The notes under the pieces are model-generated. The model was not told the origin of the DNA. It made no database searches and worked only from the letters and a program-made list of their open reading frames with translations. Source: Serratia microhaemolytica (GTDB taxonomy: Bacteria; Pseudomonadota; Gammaproteobacteria; Enterobacterales; Enterobacteriaceae). From it: 64,000 bases of DNA. Below are positions 56,489-64,000 of this stretch, in pieces. Numbering within the stretch: the stretch's first letter is position 1; each line of letters starts with the position of its first letter. Location: assembly GCF_004011885.1 (NCBI RefSeq), contig NZ_SBEF01000001.1, positions 124,001 through 188,000 of the forward strand, given 5' to 3'. Made by a program: the position numbers and the translations under genes.

Positions 56489-56941
56489 ATGAACAGAATC
56501 ACCTTATTTAGCGCAGTGCTTGCCGTTGCTGCGGTGCTGTTTAGCCAGGCAATGCAACAGCCAGCAATGGCTGCCAGCGGCAGCAACCATGCCATTAATC
56601 AGCAACATATTGATCAACTGACAGAACAACAGCACGTTATCCATTACCTACAGCAACACCAGCGTTTGCCTGACTATTACGTCACCAAACAGCAGGCACG
56701 AGAACAGGGTTGGGATGCGCGTCGCGGCAATTTATGCCAAGTATTGCCAGGTAAAGCGATTGGCGGCGATCGTTTCTTTAATCGCGAAGGCCAACTACCG
56801 ATGGTCAAAGGGCGTCAGTGGCGCGAGGCAGACATTAACTATCGCTGCGGCCACCGTGGCAGTGACCGTCTGCTCTACTCCAATGACCAACTGATTTTCG
56901 TTACCCACGATCACTACCAAAGCTTTATACGGATAGAGTGA
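56489..56941 (+). CDS. Secreted barnase-family ribonuclease
   Basis: The 150-residue product has a signal peptide (cleaved near AMA-AS) and a domain that aligns with barnase from residue about 45 to the end. All catalytic residues are kept: Lys67, Glu113 (WREADIN), Arg123 and Arg127 (HRGSDRLLYS) and His142 (THDHYQSF), corresponding to barnase K27, E73, R83, R87 and H102. Two cysteines, Cys83 and Cys120, fall at barnase positions 43 and 80 and could form a disulfide after export. The ATG at 56489 lacks a strong ribosome site; an upstream GTG at 56456 would extend the signal. The barstar-like gene follows after four bases. Confidence 0.93.
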   Translation: MNRITLFSAVLAVAAVLFSQAMQQPAMAASGSNHAINQQHIDQLTEQQHVIHYLQQHQRLPDYYVTKQQAREQGWDARRGNLCQVLPGKAIGGDRFFNREGQLPMVKGRQWREADINYRCGHRGSDRLLYSNDQLIFVTHDHYQSFIRIE

Positions 56942-56945
56942 ACTG

Positions 56946-57239
56946 ATGCAAAACAACTGCTTTGATTTTGATCTGATCCCTGATCTCGCTACTTTCTACC
57001 GCGATTTCGCGACGCAATTCACCTTAGAACAGGGGTTTGGTGCCAACTTAGATGCACTGTGGGATGTTGTAACTGCAGATATCCCACTGCCGGTTAACAT
57101 TGTTTTTATCCACCTTAACCCACAACGTCGACAACAATTCGCCGCCATCATTGCGCTGTTTGAGCAGGCGGAACAGGAGCTTGCGGGGCGGCTACGATTT
57201 CAGATCACCGACCGCCTACCCCAATCACCTGCTTGCTAG
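56946..57239 (+). CDS. Barstar-family ribonuclease inhibitor
   Basis: The 97-residue protein resembles barstar. Its key helix GANLDALWDVVTAD corresponds to the barstar GENLDALWD segment, with Asp36 and Asp40 matching barstar D35 and D39, which plug the RNase active site. The barstar Tyr29 position is not clearly aromatic here (GF instead of YY), so binding details may differ. There is no signal peptide, consistent with protecting the cytosol from pre-export RNase. It lies four bases after the RNase gene and is surely co-transcribed. Confidence 0.9.
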   Translation: MQNNCFDFDLIPDLATFYRDFATQFTLEQGFGANLDALWDVVTADIPLPVNIVFIHLNPQRRQQFAAIIALFEQAEQELAGRLRFQITDRLPQSPAC

Positions 57240-57349
57240 CTCACTGACACAACCGTGCTCATCACCGTTAGCAGCAAAACAGGAACAATACGCCAACTGT
57301 CGCCATAATACGAGGCGACAGCGCGCAGCAAAATCGTGCTGACGACGCC

Positions 57350-57898
57350 TCACCCCTCTCCTTCCGCCAAGGCACGCAAATACTGAAATATCTGCCGTTG
57401 TGACTTTGGAGGCTTATTGGCAGTTTTTTCCTTCTGTGCATTACGCACCAGCGAACGCAACTGCTGGCGGTCAGCCTCTGGATAAAGCTCTAATACTGCT
57501 GGAATGGCATCATCACCCTGCTCCAGCAGACGATCGCGCAGCATCTCCAGTTTATGGAACAGCGCGACTTGCTGATTATGGCGATTTTTTAGTTTATCCA
57601 ATGCAGTCTGGATTGGCTCTACATCACGCCCGCGCAACATTTTACCAATCAGTTGTATCTGACGCCGCCGCCCCTCTTTCTTGATTTTCTGTGCCAACTC
57701 AATCGCGGCACGTAAATCTTCATCAAGTGGAATACGATCGAGCGCGTTCTTTCCCAGTTCCATCAACTCAACACCTAGCACCTTCAGTGCTTCGGCATCG
57801 CGCTTAATTTCGCTTTTACTGACCCAGATAATCTCGTCATCGTCCTCGTTTTCCTGCTCCGGGACATCGTCGAGCCAATCTTCAGAAGGTGTATTCAT
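57350..57898 (-). CDS. darP: Ribosome-associated protein DarP (YjgA)
   Basis: DarP assists late assembly of the 50S ribosomal subunit. The 182-residue, highly charged helical protein shows the family pattern: [58 protein letters not shown] and [20 protein letters not shown] lies six bases before its ATG. It is divergent from pmbA, the same arrangement as in E. coli (yjgA-pmbA). Confidence 0.96.
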   Translation of the reverse strand: MNTPSEDWLDDVPEQENEDDDEIIWVSKSEIKRDAEALKVLGVELMELGKNALDRIPLDEDLRAAIELAQKIKKEGRRRQIQLIGKMLRGRDVEPIQTALDKLKNRHNQQVALFHKLEMLRDRLLEQGDDAIPAVLELYPEADRQQLRSLVRNAQKEKTANKPPKSQRQIFQYLRALAEGEG

Positions 57899-58121
57899 AG
57901 TAGGCTCCGCTAAAAAGAGGCATATGCTAACAGGTTACTGGCGGTATGCGAAATTCTCGACGCTTCCTGTTAGACTAAAGAACAGCAAGCGTATACACGC
58001 TGGGGTACGCATCAATCAACAAGATCAGTAACAATATGGTGCTGATCGTTACGTTACCCCACCATACCGTGCCATCACGGCATATTCATTTAACGATTTT
58101 CTGATCAATTATGGCCGACGG

Positions 58122-59462
58122 ATGAAAATAGTCACTCAGATTGCACCACAGCGTAAAGCACTGGAACAGGCTGTCGCCTACGCGCTAGAACTGGCAAGCT
58201 CCGCTTGTGACGGCGCAGAAGTTGCGATAGCGAAAACCACTGGCATCAGCGTGAGTACACGCTTTGGTGAAGTAGAGAATGTCGAATTCAACAGCGATGG
58301 CGCACTGGGCATCACCGTGTATTGTCAACAACGTAAAGGGAATGCCTCCTCGACCGATCTCAGTCAGGAAGCGATTGCGCGCGCCGTGCAAGCCGCATTA
58401 GACATTGCGCGCTACACCAGCCCTGATCCCTATAATGGCCCGGCCGAAAAATCGCTATTAGCATTTGAAGCACCGGATCTTGACCTTTTTCACCCCACTG
58501 AACTCGATGCAGAACAAGGCATTGAGTTAGCCGCACGCGCCGAACTGACCGCACTAGCAGCCGATAAACGCCTCACCAATACCGAAGGTGCCAATTTCAA
58601 CAGCCACTATGGCATCAAGGTATTTGGTAATAGCCACGGTATGTTACAGAGTTACTGCTCGAGCCGTCACTCACTCTCATGCAGTGTTATCGCCCAGCAA
58701 CAGGGGGAGATGGAGCGTGACTACGCTTATAGCGTCAGTCGAGCAATCGCCGATCTCGCCAGCCCAGAATGGGTAGGCGAAGAGTGCGCACGCCGCACCC
58801 TGGCCCGTTTATCACCGCGTAAATTGCCGACCATGAAAACCGCCGTGCTGTTTGCCGCTCCAGTGGCGACGGGGTTATTTGGCCATTTAGTCGCTGCCAT
58901 CAGTGGCAGCAGTGTGTACCGTAAGTCGACCTTTCTGCTTGATTCACTCGGGCAGCAGATCCTACCACAGTGGTTAACGGTGGAAGAACAACCTCACCTG
59001 CTGAAAGGTCTGGCCTCTACGCCGTTTGACAGCGAAGGCGTGCTAACACAACGACGTGATATTGTTAAAGATGGGGTACTGCAAACCTGGTTATTAAACA
59101 GTTACGCGGCGCGTAAACTGGGGTTACAAACCACTGGTCATGCTGGCGGTATCCATAACTGGCGGATTGCTGGGCAAGGTGAGGATCTGGCGGGAATGCT
59201 ACGTCAACTCGGCACCGGACTCCTGGTCACTGAACTGATGGGACAAGGTGTCAGTACAGTAACGGGTGACTACTCACGTGGCGCGGCTGGCTTCTGGGTG
59301 GAGAATGGGCAGATCCAGTATCCGGTCAGTGAGATCACTATTGCTGGTAACCTAAGAGAAATGTTTCGCCATATCGTCAGTATCGGTAGCGATATCGAGA
59401 CGCGCAGCAACATTCAATGCGGTTCGGTACTACTGGCAGACATGCAGATTGCTGGTGAATAA
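58122..59462 (+). CDS. pmbA: Metalloprotease accessory subunit PmbA/TldE
   Basis: PmbA (TldE) pairs with TldD to form a protease that processes peptides such as microcin B17 and CcdA. The 446-residue protein closely follows E. coli Pmb[45 protein letters not shown]-like [51 protein letters not shown] and [20 protein letters not shown]. As in other TldE proteins, the zinc motif of TldD is absent. tldD is not in the window. A hairpin at 59482-59514 follows. Confidence 0.97.
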   Translation: MKIVTQIAPQRKALEQAVAYALELASSACDGAEVAIAKTTGISVSTRFGEVENVEFNSDGALGITVYCQQRKGNASSTDLSQEAIARAVQAALDIARYTSPDPYNGPAEKSLLAFEAPDLDLFHPTELDAEQGIELAARAELTALAADKRLTNTEGANFNSHYGIKVFGNSHGMLQSYCSSRHSLSCSVIAQQQGEMERDYAYSVSRAIADLASPEWVGEECARRTLARLSPRKLPTMKTAVLFAAPVATGLFGHLVAAISGSSVYRKSTFLLDSLGQQILPQWLTVEEQPHLLKGLASTPFDSEGVLTQRRDIVKDGVLQTWLLNSYAARKLGLQTTGHAGGIHNWRIAGQGEDLAGMLRQLGTGLLVTELMGQGVSTVTGDYSRGAAGFWVENGQIQYPVSEITIAGNLREMFRHIVSIGSDIETRSNIQCGSVLLADMQIAGE

Positions 59463-59481
59463 ATCGGATTTATGGCACTAG

Positions 59482-59514
59482 ATTGTCGCTCTACCGAAAT
59501 GGGAGAGCGACAAT
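59482..59514 (+). terminator. Strong hairpin after pmbA
   Basis: ATTGTCGCTCT and AGAGCGACAAT form a perfect 11-bp stem; the CC...GG in the loop can extend it. It starts 20 bases after the pmbA stop. The tail TCGGTTATCTT is mildly T-rich. Confidence 0.75.
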
Positions 59515-59615
59515 TCGGTTATCTTGAACTTGGTTGGTTCGAACTCAGTGCGCTGAAACAATACCGCCGATAGCGTCAAGCGTACTTGGTTCAATTAATA
59601 CACCGCACTGCCTGT

Positions 59616-60932
59616 TCAAGAAGCCTTGCGAGCCATAATTTCAATAATCTGGCGATCAGTTTGCTGCATTGAGTGGTTGGCTAACGCGCAAAGGTTAGCG
59701 ATCGACTGCTCAACATCGTCAGCCACAATGCCCTCATTACCGGTCACACCGGTATTATCCAGCGCCATCAGCACCGACTTCCAGGCCGATGCCGCACTGG
59801 TAGAGACCTTCATCGCACAGCTATTCGAAGCACCATCACAAATCATGCCACTGACATCACCAATCATACTACTGATAGCCCTGGCAATAGTCTCATAACG
59901 ACCGTCGATCAACCACACCATACCGGCAGCAGCCCCCATCGACGCAGTAGTTGCTGCACAAAGTGCCGATAAGCGCGGCAACTGATGATGGATATAGATT
60001 GCACTGAGATGAGACAACATCAGTGCTCGAGCCAACTGCTCCTCGCTGGCGTCAAAGTGCTCCGCCACAACCACCACTGGCAGTGTCGCTGCAATGCCCT
60101 GATTACCTGAACCGGAGTTACTCATTGCCGGCAGCGTTGCACCACCCATGCGTGCATCAGAAGCGGCACTGGTACGGATCACGATATTGCTGGATAGATC
60201 ACGCGCTAATAGCCCCGCAGCACGCTGCTTTTCCAGTGTGGCTCCGATATGCAGCCCCCACTGACCGGTTAATCCTTCACGTGACAATGCTTCATTTAAT
60301 CGTGCTGCCTCAAGAATAAAGGCAATCTGCTCTGGTGGTACTTCGCTAATAAAGTCAAAAATCTGTCGCAAAGAGCTGTGTGCCAGTTGTTGACGAGCCT
60401 CTTCAGCCTGACTGGCTGCCTCCGCTTCATCCAACATAAACAGACATTGGCCCTGTTTTTCGATCTGTATAATACGCGTATGCCCACCAGCAATAGTGAC
60501 ACTGGCCCACTCATCACCTGCATACACTTTCGCTCGAGAGTAGAGGATCTGATCACAAGGCTGCTGTAGCATCACACTCACCGCACCAGCGTGCAGCAGC
60601 GCCTTAGCGTCAGCAATCTGCTGCTCACTGGCGTGGCTCAACACTTCTAACCCGGCCTCAGCATCACCCCCGATTGCGCCTAATGCCGCCGCGATCGGCA
60701 AACCAACCATACCGGTACCGGGAACCGTCACACCCATACCATTTTTCATTAGGTTAGGAGAGACCCAAGCCTCGATACGCTCAACTGGCGCAGCCAATTG
60801 TGCAGCCGCAGTCGCACTGGCCAACGCCAATGAAATCGGTTCAGTACAACCCAGTGCAGGCTTAACCTCCTCCCGCACAATGTGAATAAATTGTTGCCAC
60901 AAGGCGTGATTCTCTGGTTTAGACATCATCAA
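59616..60932 (-). CDS. cyuA: L-cysteine desulfidase CyuA (UPF0597/YhaM)
   Basis: CyuA breaks down L-cysteine to pyruvate, ammonia and sulfide. It is related to iron-sulfur serine dehydratase alpha subunits. The 438-residue protein matches E. coli YhaM/CyuA strongly: [80 protein letters not shown] and [20 protein letters not shown]. The conserved cysteines in [14 protein letters not shown] are likely cluster ligands. Three tandem ATGs (60932, 60929, 60926) are possible starts. The transporter gene cyuP that accompanies it in E. coli is not adjacent; pepT lies upstream on the same strand. Confidence 0.93.
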   Translation of the reverse strand: MMMSKPENHALWQQFIHIVREEVKPALGCTEPISLALASATAAAQLAAPVERIEAWVSPNLMKNGMGVTVPGTGMVGLPIAAALGAIGGDAEAGLEVLSHASEQQIADAKALLHAGAVSVMLQQPCDQILYSRAKVYAGDEWASVTIAGGHTRIIQIEKQGQCLFMLDEAEAASQAEEARQQLAHSSLRQIFDFISEVPPEQIAFILEAARLNEALSREGLTGQWGLHIGATLEKQRAAGLLARDLSSNIVIRTSAASDARMGGATLPAMSNSGSGNQGIAATLPVVVVAEHFDASEEQLARALMLSHLSAIYIHHQLPRLSALCAATTASMGAAAGMVWLIDGRYETIARAISSMIGDVSGMICDGASNSCAMKVSTSAASAWKSVLMALDNTGVTGNEGIVADDVEQSIANLCALANHSMQQTDRQIIEIMARKAS

Positions 60933-61272
60933 TACCCCAATAGGAGAAAATGGCTCCCCGACGTCAACCGATTAGGAGCAATTAGATCGTTTATTGTCTT
61001 GTTTTATTACCAACAGCGCGTTACTTGGCTGCCGATAGTGAATGCGCTCTAGCGCGATAACAAAATCATACTGCTTGATGCAGAGAAAAATTTCACAATC
61101 TCAACCAGCCTCGGGCAGGTAAAGGAGAATTTTTTTCTCTTTCTCAGATAAGACACGCCCCCTGCCAAGGAGGCAGTTGGGAGGGAGCGTGTTTCGTGGT
61201 GAGCCGTCAACCTCAGTCACAGAATTGAAATTAGCATTTTTAATTCAATAAATTGAAAAAAATCACCGCATG
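60933..61272. other. Intergenic region between pepT and cyuA
   Basis: The 340-base spacer holds the pepT terminator hairpin at 61153-61192 and, on its left, the probable cyuA promoter. No gene or RNA is visible. Confidence 0.55.
61153..61192 (-). terminator. Terminator hairpin after pepT
   Basis: An outer stem ACACGC/GCGTGT and an inner stem CTGCC/GGCAG, with CCC/GGG pairing between, form a GC-rich hairpin about 80 bases after the pepT stop on the minus strand. Its downstream side on that strand is not a clean T-run. Confidence 0.6.
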
Positions 61273-62526
61273 TTATTTAAGCTTGAAAGTACCGCTTTGG
61301 TCTGCTGCCGCCAGTAAACAGAGCTGACGAGCGACTTGGTAAGATGCCTCAAATGACTTCAGTGGCAGGAATTCGAACCGAGAGTGGAAATTATGTGCGC
61401 CTGTGAAGAAATTGGGAGTTAGCAACCCCTTAGCTGAAAGTGCTGCACCATCAGTGCCACCCCGCATTGGGATCGGCTTTGGAGTAATCGCTAACTGTTC
61501 CATGGCACGAAACAGCAGTTCAATCGCGCGCTTATCCTCAGCAATCGCATTACTGATATTGCTGTAGACATCCTCAATTTGATACTCGACTTTAGCAGTG
61601 GGATATCGCGCAGCGATTTTCTCTGCTACATCAGCAATCTGCTGTTTCCGATCAGCAAAACTGGCCTGATCAAAGTCACGAATGCTAGCCTCAAGCCGAG
61701 CATGACTCTGTACCGCCTCAAGGCCATTAAACCAAATGTAACCTTCACGATCTGCGGTATGTTCCGGTGTCTGCTGGCGGTCAAAGTGGCTGATGTAATC
61801 CATCGCCATCAATAACGGATTGACCAGTACACCCTTAGCAGACATCGGATGCGCAGTCACGCCAGTAAAATGGATCTGTGCCGAAGCAGCATTAAAGTTT
61901 TCATAGACAATTTCACCCAACTCACAGCAATCGATAGTCCAGGCAAAATCGACGTTAAAGCGTTGCTCAATATCAAGAGCCTTAGCACCACGTAACCCGA
62001 CCTCTTCATCTGGCACAAAGGCGACCACAATATCACCGTGGCGATCGGCGTCTGTCAGGTTTTCCAGCAAAGCCATTACCACCGTCACTGCTGCTTTGTT
62101 ATCCGCCCCTAACACGCTGGTACCGTCGCTGAAAATGATCTCCTGATCACGATAAGCCAAGATTTCCGGATGCTCTTCCACACGCAGCCAAATCTGTTCG
62201 TCACGATTAAGACAGATATCCTCACCAGTAAAGCGCAGGATTTGCGGGCGAATATCAGGTGACAATCCCACATCAACGGTATCAGTATGTGTAATAAAAC
62301 CAATACGTGGCGCACCCACCACGTTACCCTTTTTCACTGCTGTCACAGTGGCATACTGATCCACTACGATCTGTTCTAGGCCTAGTTGCTCCAGCTCTTT
62401 CGCCAGTAATTGCGCCATCTCATGCTGACCAGGTGTTGATGGCAATGTGCTAACAGCCGCATTACTCTGGCTACTGATGGCCAAATAGCGGAAAAAACGT
62501 TCAGTTAATTGATGAGATAAAGACAT
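61273..62526 (-). CDS. pepT: Peptidase T (aminotripeptidase)
   Basis: PepT removes the N-terminal residue of tripeptides. The 417-residue M20-family zinc enzyme contains GFITHTDTVDVG (metal His/Asp), SVLGADNKAAVTVVMALLEN (bridging Asp), VPDEEVGLRGAKALDIE (catalytic Glu pair), TGVTAHPMSAKGVLVNPLL and PMRGGTDGAALSAKGLLTPN. AAGGAA precedes the ATG. It is divergent from dppA, with a palindromic element between them. E. coli pepT is FNR-controlled; no clear FNR box is seen in the 94-base spacer here. Confidence 0.97.
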   Translation of the reverse strand: MSLSHQLTERFFRYLAISSQSNAAVSTLPSTPGQHEMAQLLAKELEQLGLEQIVVDQYATVTAVKKGNVVGAPRIGFITHTDTVDVGLSPDIRPQILRFTGEDICLNRDEQIWLRVEEHPEILAYRDQEIIFSDGTSVLGADNKAAVTVVMALLENLTDADRHGDIVVAFVPDEEVGLRGAKALDIEQRFNVDFAWTIDCCELGEIVYENFNAASAQIHFTGVTAHPMSAKGVLVNPLLMAMDYISHFDRQQTPEHTADREGYIWFNGLEAVQSHARLEASIRDFDQASFADRKQQIADVAEKIAARYPTAKVEYQIEDVYSNISNAIAEDKRAIELLFRAMEQLAITPKPIPMRGGTDGAALSAKGLLTPNFFTGAHNFHSRFEFLPLKSFEASYQVARQLCLLAAADQSGTFKLK

Positions 62527-62547
62527 ACTAATTCCTTCTTTGTGAAT

Positions 62548-62573
62548 AACAGTTGTTGGCTGTAACAGCTGTT
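62548..62573. promoter_or_regulatory. Two tandem AACAGYTGTT palindromes between pepT and dppA
   Basis: AACAGTTGTT (62548-62557) and the perfect palindrome AACAGCTGTT (62564-62573) are spaced 16 bases centre to centre in the 94-base divergent promoter region. The arrangement looks like a double operator. I do not recognise the regulator. Confidence 0.4.
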
Positions 62574-62620
62574 TAATGTTATTTATGGTGGGCTAGATCA
62601 AATAAGAACAGGAAATCGAC

Positions 62621-64000
62621 ATGAAAAGCAAATTGACTACACTTGCTCTGGGAGTTGCCGCACTAACATTGAGTTCCACCTTGGCGGCGAAAACGCTGGT
62701 TTACTGTTCAGAGGGAGCACCCGAAAATTTTAATCCGCAGTTATATACCGCTGGCACCAGCGTTGATGCCAGCGCGGTGCCTATTTACAACCGACTGGTC
62801 GATTTTAAAGTCGGTACCACCGAGCTGCAACCGAGCCTAGCGGAAAGCTGGCAGATCAGCGAAGATGGCACAGTCTACACTTTCCACCTGCGTAAAGGAG
62901 TAAAATTCCACGATAACAAATACTTCACACCGAAGCGTGACTTCAACGCCGATGACGTAATTTTCTCTTTTATGCGGCAAAAAGATCCAAATCACCCCTA
63001 CCACAGGGTCTCTGGTGGCAGCTATACCAATTTTGATAGCCTTGAGTTTGGCAAACTGATCACAGCAATCGATAAAGTTGATGATCACACGGTGCGCTTC
63101 ACATTAGCGCACCCAGAGGCACCCTTTATTGCTGATCTTGGTTGGTATTTTGCTTCCATTCTGTCAGCGGAGTATGCGCAGGCAATGCTGAAAAATGGCA
63201 CCCCGGAGCGGGTAGATAGTGATCCGATCGGCACTGGTCCATATAAACTAGTTCGTTATCAAAAAGATGCACGAATTCTCTATACCGCCTTCCCTGAACA
63301 TTGGCGTGGCAAAGCAAAAATTGACCGCCTAATCTTCACCATTACGCCTGATGCCTCGGTGCGTTATGCCAAACTGGAAAAGAATGAATGCCAAGTGATG
63401 CCATTCCCCAATCCAGCCGATCTGCAACGCATGGCGAACAATAAAAACATAAAATTATTGAGCAAGTCTGGCTTAAATACCGGATTCCTTGCATTTAATA
63501 CCCAGCGAGCACCATTAGACAAAGTGAAAGTGCGCCAGGCACTGGCGATGGCAATTAATAAAGCGGCTATTATTGACGCGTTATTCTACGGCACCGGCAC
63601 CGTGGCAAAAAATTTATTACCGCCTGGTGTTTGGAGTGCACATAGCGAGCTGAAAGATTACGACTACGATCCCAAACGAGCCAAAGCACTACTCAAAGAA
63701 GCCGGTTTTGCCAACGGTGTGACTATTGATTTATGGGCAATGCCGGTACAGCGCCCCTATAACCCAAATGCTAAACGTATGGCAGAGATGATCCAGGCCG
63801 ACTGGGCAAAAATTGGCGTCACTGCCAAAATCACCTCATTTGAATGGGGTGAATATCTCAGCAGGGTCAAAGAAGGGCAGCATCAAGCGGCACTAATGGG
63901 CTGGACAACCGCCACTGGCGACCCCGACAACTTCTTCGGTCCGCTATTCAGCTGTCAATCTGCCAATGGTGGTTCAAACTCGGCTAAATGGTGCTACGCC
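62621..64000 (+). CDS. dppA: Periplasmic dipeptide-binding protein, cut by window end
   Basis: DppA captures dipeptides for the DppBCDF ABC importer and can also serve in haem uptake and chemotaxis. The visible 460 codons have a signal peptide (ending LAA-KT) and mature sequence KTLVYCSEGAPENFNPQLYT. Landmarks such as FHLRKGVKFHDN, SDPIGTGPYKLVRYQKDAR, NECQVMPFPNPADLQRMA and LWAMPVQRPYNPNAKRMAEM match E. coli DppA closely. AGGAAA precedes the ATG at 62621. The frame is open to the last base; about 70-80 residues are missing beyond the edge. Confidence 0.95.
   Translation, partial: MKSKLTTLALGVAALTLSSTLAAKTLVYCSEGAPENFNPQLYTAGTSVDASAVPIYNRLVDFKVGTTELQPSLAESWQISEDGTVYTFHLRKGVKFHDNKYFTPKRDFNADDVIFSFMRQKDPNHPYHRVSGGSYTNFDSLEFGKLITAIDKVDDHTVRFTLAHPEAPFIADLGWYFASILSAEYAQAMLKNGTPERVDSDPIGTGPYKLVRYQKDARILYTAFPEHWRGKAKIDRLIFTITPDASVRYAKLEKNECQVMPFPNPADLQRMANNKNIKLLSKSGLNTGFLAFNTQRAPLDKVKVRQALAMAINKAAIIDALFYGTGTVAKNLLPPGVWSAHSELKDYDYDPKRAKALLKEAGFANGVTIDLWAMPVQRPYNPNAKRMAEMIQADWAKIGVTAKITSFEWGEYLSRVKEGQHQAALMGWTTATGDPDNFFGPLFSCQSANGGSNSAKWCYA

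Noticed and set aside
61365-61385. tRNA T-arm-like sequence AATTCGAACC
   Set aside because: It lies inside the pepT coding sequence and no cloverleaf can be built around it.

Overview
The window is chromosomal DNA of a gamma-proteobacterium of the order Enterobacterales. Nearly every housekeeping protein aligns residue for residue with its E. coli counterpart (ParC, NrfA-G, CysS, AroC, PrmB, SmrB, MepA, DnaQ, RnhA, GloB, MltD, GmhA, PmbA, PepT, DppA). The organism also carries a Na+-translocating NADH:quinone reductase operon, which E. coli lacks and Yersinia/Serratia-type genera have, a KdgM/PelX pectin pair as in soft-rot genera and Yersinia, and a barnase/barstar pair. I cannot name the genus. 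No rRNA, tRNA, CRISPR array, insertion sequence or phage gene is visible.

Layout. 1-261: start of parC (minus). 987-7370: complete nrfABCDEFG operon for periplasmic formate-dependent nitrite reduction to ammonium, behind an FNR-like box. 7733-10734: oligogalacturonate porin plus periplasmic exopolygalacturonate lyase behind a KdgR-like palindrome. 10932-19938: cysS, crcB, an outer-membrane beta-barrel gene, yfcZ, sixA, smrB, prmB, aroC, mepA, yfcA. 20012-31981: accessory amine/amide catabolism region with acetamidase/formamidase, APC permease, aminobutyraldehyde dehydrogenase, double NTF2-fold protein, GntR/FCD regulator, soluble Cache-domain protein, gabT, gabD, a DUF805 protein and a Tat-exported FAD amine oxidase. 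32107-33165: dinB with a LexA box. 33865-38553: large autotransporter. 38647-45766: nqrABCDEF-apbE-nqrM (minus). 46703-53985: dpaA/yafK, yafJ, gmhA, an O-antigen ligase gene, a heptosyltransferase gene, dnaQ, rnhA, yafS. 54236-59462: gloB, mltD, barnase/barstar, darP, pmbA. 59616-64000: cyuA, pepT and the start of dppA.

How the genes work together. The nrf and nqr operons show flexible respiration: nitrite as an anaerobic electron acceptor and a sodium-pumping dehydrogenase with its dedicated flavin transferase (ApbE) and iron-delivery factor (NqrM). The 20-32 kb region reads as a route from a diamine such as putrescine via 4-aminobutanal and GABA to succinate, with its own transporter, regulator and probable ligand sensor. 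No gamma-glutamylation genes (puuA/puuD) are present in it.

A repeated absence stands out. At both places where E. coli keeps fatty-acid beta-oxidation genes (fadL/yfcZ/fadI/fadJ/sixA and fadE/gmhA), the fad genes are missing while their neighbours remain in the same order and orientation. Another beta-barrel gene sits in the fadL slot and LPS-assembly genes sit in the fadE slot. Other notable items are a barnase homologue with cysteines at barnase positions 43 and 80, an autotransporter whose signal sequence carries a lipobox, and a cytosolic Cache protein next to a GntR regulator.
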